Below are positions 15,353 to 19,151 of a stretch of DNA of 19,151 nucleotides, one piece after another. The notes under the pieces were generated by a model, which did no database searches, was not told the origin of the DNA, and was given only the letters and a program-made list of their open reading frames with translations. Position numbers and translations under genes: made by a program. Location of the stretch: NCBI GenBank assembly GCA_015067125.1, contig SVNB01000020.1, positions 1-19,151 on the forward strand. Direction: 5' to 3'. The stretch's first letter is position 1; each line of letters opens with the position of its first letter. Source of the stretch: Oscillospiraceae bacterium. GTDB lineage: Bacteria; Bacillota; Clostridia; Oscillospirales; Ruminococcaceae.

Positions 15353-16695
15353 ACAGTATCAGTATAAAAGCTCCCGCAAAGCTTAATTTGTTTTTCGATA
15401 TTACCGGAAAGCTGGAAAACGGATATCACGAAGTTTCTTCCGTTATGCAGACCATAGACCTTTTTGACTATGTAAAAATCCAAAAGGCCGAAAAAATCAG
15501 TGTTCGTTGCAGCAGAAGCGAGCTTGACGGAGAAAAAAACATCGCATATAAAGCGGCAAAACTGTTTTTTGAAAAAAGCGGTATTCCCTTCGGTGCGGAA
15601 ATTTATATTGAAAAACATATTCCTTCCGAAGCCGGCATGGCCGGCGGCAGCGCCGATGCCGCGGCTGTTCTTTTTGGGCTTAACCGTATTTTTGAAGAGC
15701 CTTTTTCCGAAGAGGATCTTTGTTCCATTGGTGCGGAATGCGGCGCAGACGTGCCTTTTTCTCTTGTTGGCGGAACTAAACTTGCAGAGGGAATCGGTGA
15801 AGAGCTTTCTGCTCTTCCGAATATCCCGGACTGCTGGTTCGTAATAGTAAAGCCGGATTTTGGCATGAGCACGCCGGAAAGCTACAGATATTATGATGAG
15901 CACGGCATTTTTGGCCTTGAGCACCCGAAAAGTCAGGTAATTCTTGATTCGCTCGAAAATAAAGATTTAAATACGCTTTGCGGCGGCCTTTGCAATATGC
16001 TTGAATACACTGTCGAAAATCCTTTGATAGAAGAAATCAAATCCATGCTCAAAAAGCTTGGCGCCATTGGCTCTGCCATGACCGGAAGCGGAACCGCAGT
16101 TTTTGGAATTTTCGATTCCGTACATACAGCCGTTGCCGCCAAAAACGCTTTTTTGGAAAAATTTGATAACGTTTTTCTTGCAAGGCCGACAAATTACGGC
16201 TGCTCTTTGGATAAAAGCGCTTCTGTTTATAATAAATTTTCCGAACTTGGAATTGATTACGAGCGTGTTGACCACCCGGCCGTTTATACCATGGATGAGA
16301 TGGATTCCCTTGGGATATTCAATAAAGGCGTTGTCGGCAAAAATCTTTTTTTGCGCGATAACAAAGGCCACAGACATTTTCTTGTTTTTGTTTACGGAGA
16401 TAAACATACAAACCTTGCCGCAATAGAAAGCGAACTTGGAATAAAGCACGTAAGTTTTGGCTCTGCGGAAAGGCTTGATAAATATCTTGGGCTTACAAAA
16501 GGTTCCGTTTCTCCTTTGGGAGTTATAAACGATAAAAACGCGGAAGTGGAATTTATAATAGACAAAGAATTTGCCGATTATCCCTGTGTTGGCGTTCACC
16601 CTAACCAGAACACCTCCACCGTGTGGCTGACTTTTGAAGACCTGATAAAAGTAATCAAAGAAAACGGCAACAAAATAGATTTTATAAATATTTAA
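15349..16695 (+). CDS. ispE: Fusion of IspE kinase with ProX/YbaK-type prolyl-tRNA editing domain
   Basis: One 448-codon frame carries two complete proteins. Residues 1 to about 285 are 4-diphosphocytidyl-2-C-methyl-D-erythritol kinase, the ATP-dependent step of the MEP isoprenoid pathway: APAKLNLFF (K11), NGYHEVSSVMQ, the GHMP loop PSEAGMAGGSADAAA (92-106), the catalytic Asp134 in CGADVPF, and SAMTGSGTAVFG (242-253). After a linker of about five residues, 291-448 match the ProX/PrdX family that hydrolyses mischarged alanyl-tRNA-Pro: VDHPAVYTMDE, the conserved Lys331 in GKNLFLRD, SAERLDKYLGL, GSVSPLGVIND (385-395) and HPNQNTSTVWL. Both domains look intact and of normal length. IspE and ProX are normally separate proteins. 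ATG overlaps the aminotransferase stop by four bases. Confidence 0.92.
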   Translation: MNSISIKAPAKLNLFFDITGKLENGYHEVSSVMQTIDLFDYVKIQKAEKISVRCSRSELDGEKNIAYKAAKLFFEKSGIPFGAEIYIEKHIPSEAGMAGGSADAAAVLFGLNRIFEEPFSEEDLCSIGAECGADVPFSLVGGTKLAEGIGEELSALPNIPDCWFVIVKPDFGMSTPESYRYYDEHGIFGLEHPKSQVILDSLENKDLNTLCGGLCNMLEYTVENPLIEEIKSMLKKLGAIGSAMTGSGTAVFGIFDSVHTAVAAKNAFLEKFDNVFLARPTNYGCSLDKSASVYNKFSELGIDYERVDHPAVYTMDEMDSLGIFNKGVVGKNLFLRDNKGHRHFLVFVYGDKHTNLAAIESELGIKHVSFGSAERLDKYLGLTKGSVSPLGVINDKNAEVEFIIDKEFADYPCVGVHPNQNTSTVWLTFEDLIKVIKENGNKIDFINI

Positions 16696-16713
16696 GTGAA
16701 TAAAAATAAAAAT

Positions 16714-16758
16714 ATCCGCCAATGCTTTCGGTATCAACAAAGCAAAGGCGGATTTTTT
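16714..16758 (+). terminator. Terminator-like hairpin abutting the spoIIR start codon
   Basis: ATCCGCC (16714-16720) pairs with GGCGGAT (16747-16753); a 2x2 AA/AA internal loop leads to a second stem TGCTTT (16723-16728)/AAAGCA (16739-16744) with a ten-base loop. Six T follow and run straight into the spoIIR ATG at 16759. It would end the ispE operon transcript, but it also buries the only good ribosome site (GGCGG) of spoIIR. Confidence 0.75.
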
Positions 16759-17388
16759 ATGAGTTTTTACAGATACGATGCATATCCAAAAGGCAGAAAA
16801 ATGAAAGGTATAGAAAGCATTCTTATTATTGGTCTTATTTTTACAATGCTTTCTTCCACCGTAAACCGAACCGTTACTGCAGGCAGCGAAGTGCGTTCCG
16901 AAACCTTGCGGCTTCATATAATTGCAAATTCCGACAGTGAAGAAGACCAGGCGCTTAAATTAAAAGTGCGTGATGCGGTGCTTGAAGCCACCGGCGAACT
17001 TTTTGCGGAAGTTTCCGGTAAGACAGAAGCCGTTGCCGCTGCTGAATATTCCGCAGATGATATTAAAGCCATCGCAGAACAAGTTATAAAAAACGAAGGA
17101 TTTGATTATTCCGTTCAGGCGGAAGTTACCGAAATGTGGTTTGAAACCCGAAGCTATGAAGGCTTTACTCTGCCGGCCGGAGATTATGACGCGGTAAGAA
17201 TAATCATCGGCGCCGGAGAAGGCAAAAACTGGTGGTGCGTTATGTACCCAGCCCTTTGTGTTCCCGGAGCGGAAGAAAGTATTGAAAAATACGGCAAAAA
17301 CGCGGAATTTATCAAAGGTTCCGGCTACGAAATCCGCTTTGCCATAATTGAATGGATAGAGCAAATTAAACAGCTTTGGAAAATATAG
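16759..17388 (+). CDS. spoIIR: Stage II sporulation protein R
   Basis: In sporulating Firmicutes SpoIIR is made in the forespore under sigma-F and secreted into the space between the two cells, where it triggers SpoIIGA to process pro-sigma-E. The 209-residue reading has a basic N-terminus, one hydrophobic segment (about 18-34, IESILIIGLIFTMLSS), then the family signatures ETLRLHIIANSDSEEDQ (48-64), the KLKVRDAVLEA helix, FTLPAGDYDAVRI and GKNWWCVMYPALC (155-167). ATG 16759 follows GGCGG, but that site lies inside a hairpin. An internal ATG at 16801 (MKGIES) would give a 195-residue protein with the same membrane segment and is a real alternative, though its ribosome site is weak. A sigma-F promoter was not identified. 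A strong terminator follows. Confidence 0.93.
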   Translation: MSFYRYDAYPKGRKMKGIESILIIGLIFTMLSSTVNRTVTAGSEVRSETLRLHIIANSDSEEDQALKLKVRDAVLEATGELFAEVSGKTEAVAAAEYSADDIKAIAEQVIKNEGFDYSVQAEVTEMWFETRSYEGFTLPAGDYDAVRIIIGAGEGKNWWCVMYPALCVPGAEESIEKYGKNAEFIKGSGYEIRFAIIEWIEQIKQLWKI

Positions 17389-17400
17389 TGCAATTTTTAT

Positions 17401-17440
17401 AAACCGTTAAGCAAAAACAGAGTTTTCGCTTAACGGTTTT
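17401..17440 (+). terminator. Rho-independent terminator after spoIIR
   Basis: AAACCGTTAAGC and GCTTAACGGTTT form a perfect 12-bp stem; inside it AAAAC and GTTTT can extend the pairing around a three-base loop. A T run follows. Confidence 0.88.
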
Positions 17441-17482
17441 GTCATTTTGCGCAAAGCATACAATGGCGTCTTTTGACAAAAA

Positions 17483-17491
17483 TGTTATAAT
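17483..17491 (+). promoter_or_regulatory. Possible upstream extended -10 promoter for hppA
   Basis: TGTTATAAT carries a perfect -10 with the TG extension. A TTGACA at 17473-17478 is only seven bases away and cannot serve as its -35, so this would rely on the extended -10 alone. Confidence 0.3.
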
Positions 17492-17527
17492 TTTTAAATT
17501 TTTTTGGTCTAAATTTTGAATATTCTA

Positions 17528-17557
17528 TTGACTTAATATGTTAATTTTTTATATAAT
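17528..17557 (+). promoter_or_regulatory. hppA: Main promoter of hppA
   Basis: TTGACT (17528-17533), 18 bp, perfect TATAAT (17552-17557). The leader of about 60 bases holds a small TGGGC/GCCCA hairpin (17578-17592) and no recognisable riboswitch. Confidence 0.75.
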
Positions 17558-17626
17558 AAGTTGTTGATATACAACAGTGGGCTTTCTGCCCAAAATAAGA
17601 ATCACGAACAGGAGTGAACAAAGCTT

Positions 17627-19151
17627 ATGGAAAATCTTCTCTATGCTGTTCCCGTTGTCGCTGTTGTTTCTCTTGTTGTCGCTCTTTTGCTTAAAAGCTG
17701 GATCGGCAAACAGGACGAAGGCAACGACAGAATGAAAGAAATTGCCGGTTATATCCGCGAGGGTGCAATGGCATTTCTTGGCCGCGAATACAAAATGGTC
17801 GCAATCTTTGTTGCAGCCCTTCTTGTAATCATCGGCCTTTTCATCAGCTGGTTCTCTGCCGCTGCATTTCTTGTAGGTGCAATCTTCTCTGTACTTGCAG
17901 GCTATATCGGCATGAAAACCGCAACCGATGCAAACGTACGCACCACCAATGCCGCAAGCAAAAACGGTATGCCCGCTGCTCTTAAAGTAGCATTCCGCGG
18001 CGGCGCTGTTATGGGTCTTTGCGTTGTAGGTCTTGGCCTTCTCGGCGTAAGCGTAATTTACATTCTTTGCAACCCCAACGGCGGCATTTTCGCACTCGAA
18101 AGCGAAGTATTCGCATCTGTACTTACCGGTTTTGGTCTTGGCGCTTCTTCCGTTGCACTTTTCGGCCGTGTTGGCGGCGGTATCTATACCAAAGCAGCAG
18201 ACGTTGGTGCAGACCTTGTTGGTAAAGTAGAAGCCGGCATTCCCGAAGACGACCCCAGAAACCCCGCAGTTATCGCAGATAACGTTGGTGATAACGTTGG
18301 CGACGTTGCCGGTATGGGTTCCGACCTTTTCGAATCCTATGTTGGTTCTATCGTTTCCACCATTACCCTTGCTCTTACTATTGATGCTGTAAACCAGGTT
18401 GACGGTTCTCTCTTCCCGCTTATTCTTGCGGCAATCGGTATTGTTGCTTCCATCATTTCTGTTTTCTTTGTAAATGGAAAAACCAGCAACCCCGCAAAAC
18501 AGCTTAACCTTGGTACATACATCAGTTCTGCTATCGTAATTATTGCAGCACTTGCACTCAGCTTTGCATTCTTCGGCGATATCAAAGCATTCATCGCTGT
18601 TGCAATCGGCCTTGTTGTCGGCGTAGCAATCGGTAAAATCACCGAATTCTACACTTCCGGCGATTTCAAACCCGTTCAGGAAATTGCAAAACAGTGCGAA
18701 ACCGGTTCCGCAACCTGCATTATCAGCGGTTTTGCAACCGGCCTTACCTCCACTGTTTTCCCGCTTCTTCTTATTGCAATTGGCATCATCGGCGCATATT
18801 ATATCTTTGGCCTTTACGGCATTGCAATCGCAGCAGTAGGTATGCTTTCCACCACCGGTACCGTTATTGCAGTTGACGCTTACGGTCCTATCTCCGATAA
18901 CGCAGGCGGTATTGCAGAGATGAGCGAACTTCCCGAAGAAGTACGCGAAATCACCGATACCCTCGACTCTGTTGGTAACACCACCGCAGCAGTCGGCAAA
19001 GGCTTTGCAGTAGGTTCCGCAGCTCTTACCGCTCTTGCACTCTTCGTATCTTATTCCCAGATTGCAAACCTTGATAAAATCGACCTTCTTGATCCTAACG
19101 TTGTAGCAGGTCTTCTTATCGGTGGTATGCTCACCATGCTCTTCTCCGCTC
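17627..19151 (+). CDS. hppA: Membrane-bound ion-pumping pyrophosphatase, K+-dependent type (3' end outside window)
   Basis: Integral membrane enzyme that hydrolyses pyrophosphate to pump H+ or Na+ across the membrane. The first 508 codons are visible and the gene is open at the right edge; full-length enzymes have roughly 650-700 or more residues. Many hydrophobic helices alternate with the conserved cytosolic pyrophosphate-site motifs: GGGIYTKAADVGADLVGKVE (183-202), then IPEDDPRNPAVIADNVGDN and GDVAGMGSD (to about 233), and later VDAYGPISDNAGGIAEM. The sequence GNTTAAVGKG (450-459) has Ala where K+-independent enzymes have Lys, the recognised mark of the K+-dependent class. Whether the pumped ion is Na+ or H+ cannot be settled here. 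ATG follows AGGAG by twelve bases, a rather long spacing. Codon choice is very uniform (GCA for Ala, CTT for Leu), as expected for high expression. Confidence 0.96.
   Translation, partial: MENLLYAVPVVAVVSLVVALLLKSWIGKQDEGNDRMKEIAGYIREGAMAFLGREYKMVAIFVAALLVIIGLFISWFSAAAFLVGAIFSVLAGYIGMKTATDANVRTTNAASKNGMPAALKVAFRGGAVMGLCVVGLGLLGVSVIYILCNPNGGIFALESEVFASVLTGFGLGASSVALFGRVGGGIYTKAADVGADLVGKVEAGIPEDDPRNPAVIADNVGDNVGDVAGMGSDLFESYVGSIVSTITLALTIDAVNQVDGSLFPLILAAIGIVASIISVFFVNGKTSNPAKQLNLGTYISSAIVIIAALALSFAFFGDIKAFIAVAIGLVVGVAIGKITEFYTSGDFKPVQEIAKQCETGSATCIISGFATGLTSTVFPLLLIAIGIIGAYYIFGLYGIAIAAVGMLSTTGTVIAVDAYGPISDNAGGIAEMSELPEEVREITDTLDSVGNTTAAVGKGFAVGSAALTALALFVSYSQIANLDKIDLLDPNVVAGLLIGGMLTMLFSA

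Noticed and set aside
16696..16758. GTG at 16696 as the spoIIR start (230 residues)
   Set aside because: It begins at the end of the ispE gene without a ribosome site, and the added residues are encoded by the hairpin and have no SpoIIR character.
17473..17491. TTGACA followed by TATAAT upstream of hppA as a classic promoter
   Set aside because: The two boxes are only seven bases apart, too close for a sigma-A promoter. Only the extended -10 reading is kept, at low confidence.
17558..17626. A known riboswitch in the hppA leader
   Set aside because: The leader is short, and its hairpins match no riboswitch core that I recognise.

Overview
The window looks like a chromosomal segment from a Gram-positive, endospore-forming member of the Clostridia. 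The evidence is a SpoIIR gene, a ProX/PrdX-type prolyl-tRNA editing domain, the MEP isoprenoid enzyme IspE, a K+-dependent-type membrane pyrophosphatase, lipoprotein signal peptides, GGAGG-type ribosome sites and sigma-A-type promoters with 17-18 bp spacers. Base composition is moderate, with AT-rich intergenic gaps. No CRISPR array, intact mobile element or rRNA is visible, and no gap without a gene exceeds 300 bases.

Left part (1-6001). A substrate-binding lipoprotein (cut by the window edge, minus strand) and pepT (plus strand) diverge from a 249-bp gap holding one good promoter for each. pepT overlaps a small four-helix membrane protein by ATGA, and this pair ends at a bidirectional terminator shared with a convergent M32 carboxypeptidase. 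Next, on the minus strand, is a three-gene unit: alpha/beta hydrolase, a 96-residue unknown protein with a probable TTG start, and msrA. Upstream of it are tRNA-Thr(UGU) and tRNA-Tyr(GUA), with their own promoter and a TTCG-loop terminator.

Middle part (6151-11822). An exported metallophosphoesterase lipoprotein with its own terminator is followed by an operon encoding a heterodimeric ABC exporter and an alkaline-phosphatase-superfamily phosphodiesterase. The first exporter subunit has a degenerate ATP site and the second a canonical one.

Scar (11879-12766). A minus-strand open frame resembles the C-terminal end of a large phage or integrative-element protein with a likely nuclease-toxin domain. 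It has no ribosome site and a stop codon just upstream, so it is read as a remnant.

Right part (12867-19151). A tightly packed operon encodes a histidinol-phosphatase-like PHP protein that has lost several metal ligands, an Lrp/AsnC regulator, a class I/II aminotransferase (TTG start, 8-bp overlap), and a single 448-residue protein that fuses IspE to a complete ProX editing domain. A terminator-like hairpin lies directly against the spoIIR start codon. spoIIR has its own strong terminator, and hppA begins after it and runs off the right edge.

The most noteworthy items are the IspE-ProX fusion, the PHP pseudoenzyme in the same operon, the hairpin over the spoIIR ribosome site, and the toxin-domain remnant. 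All homology calls are made by eye from conserved motifs; no database search was possible.
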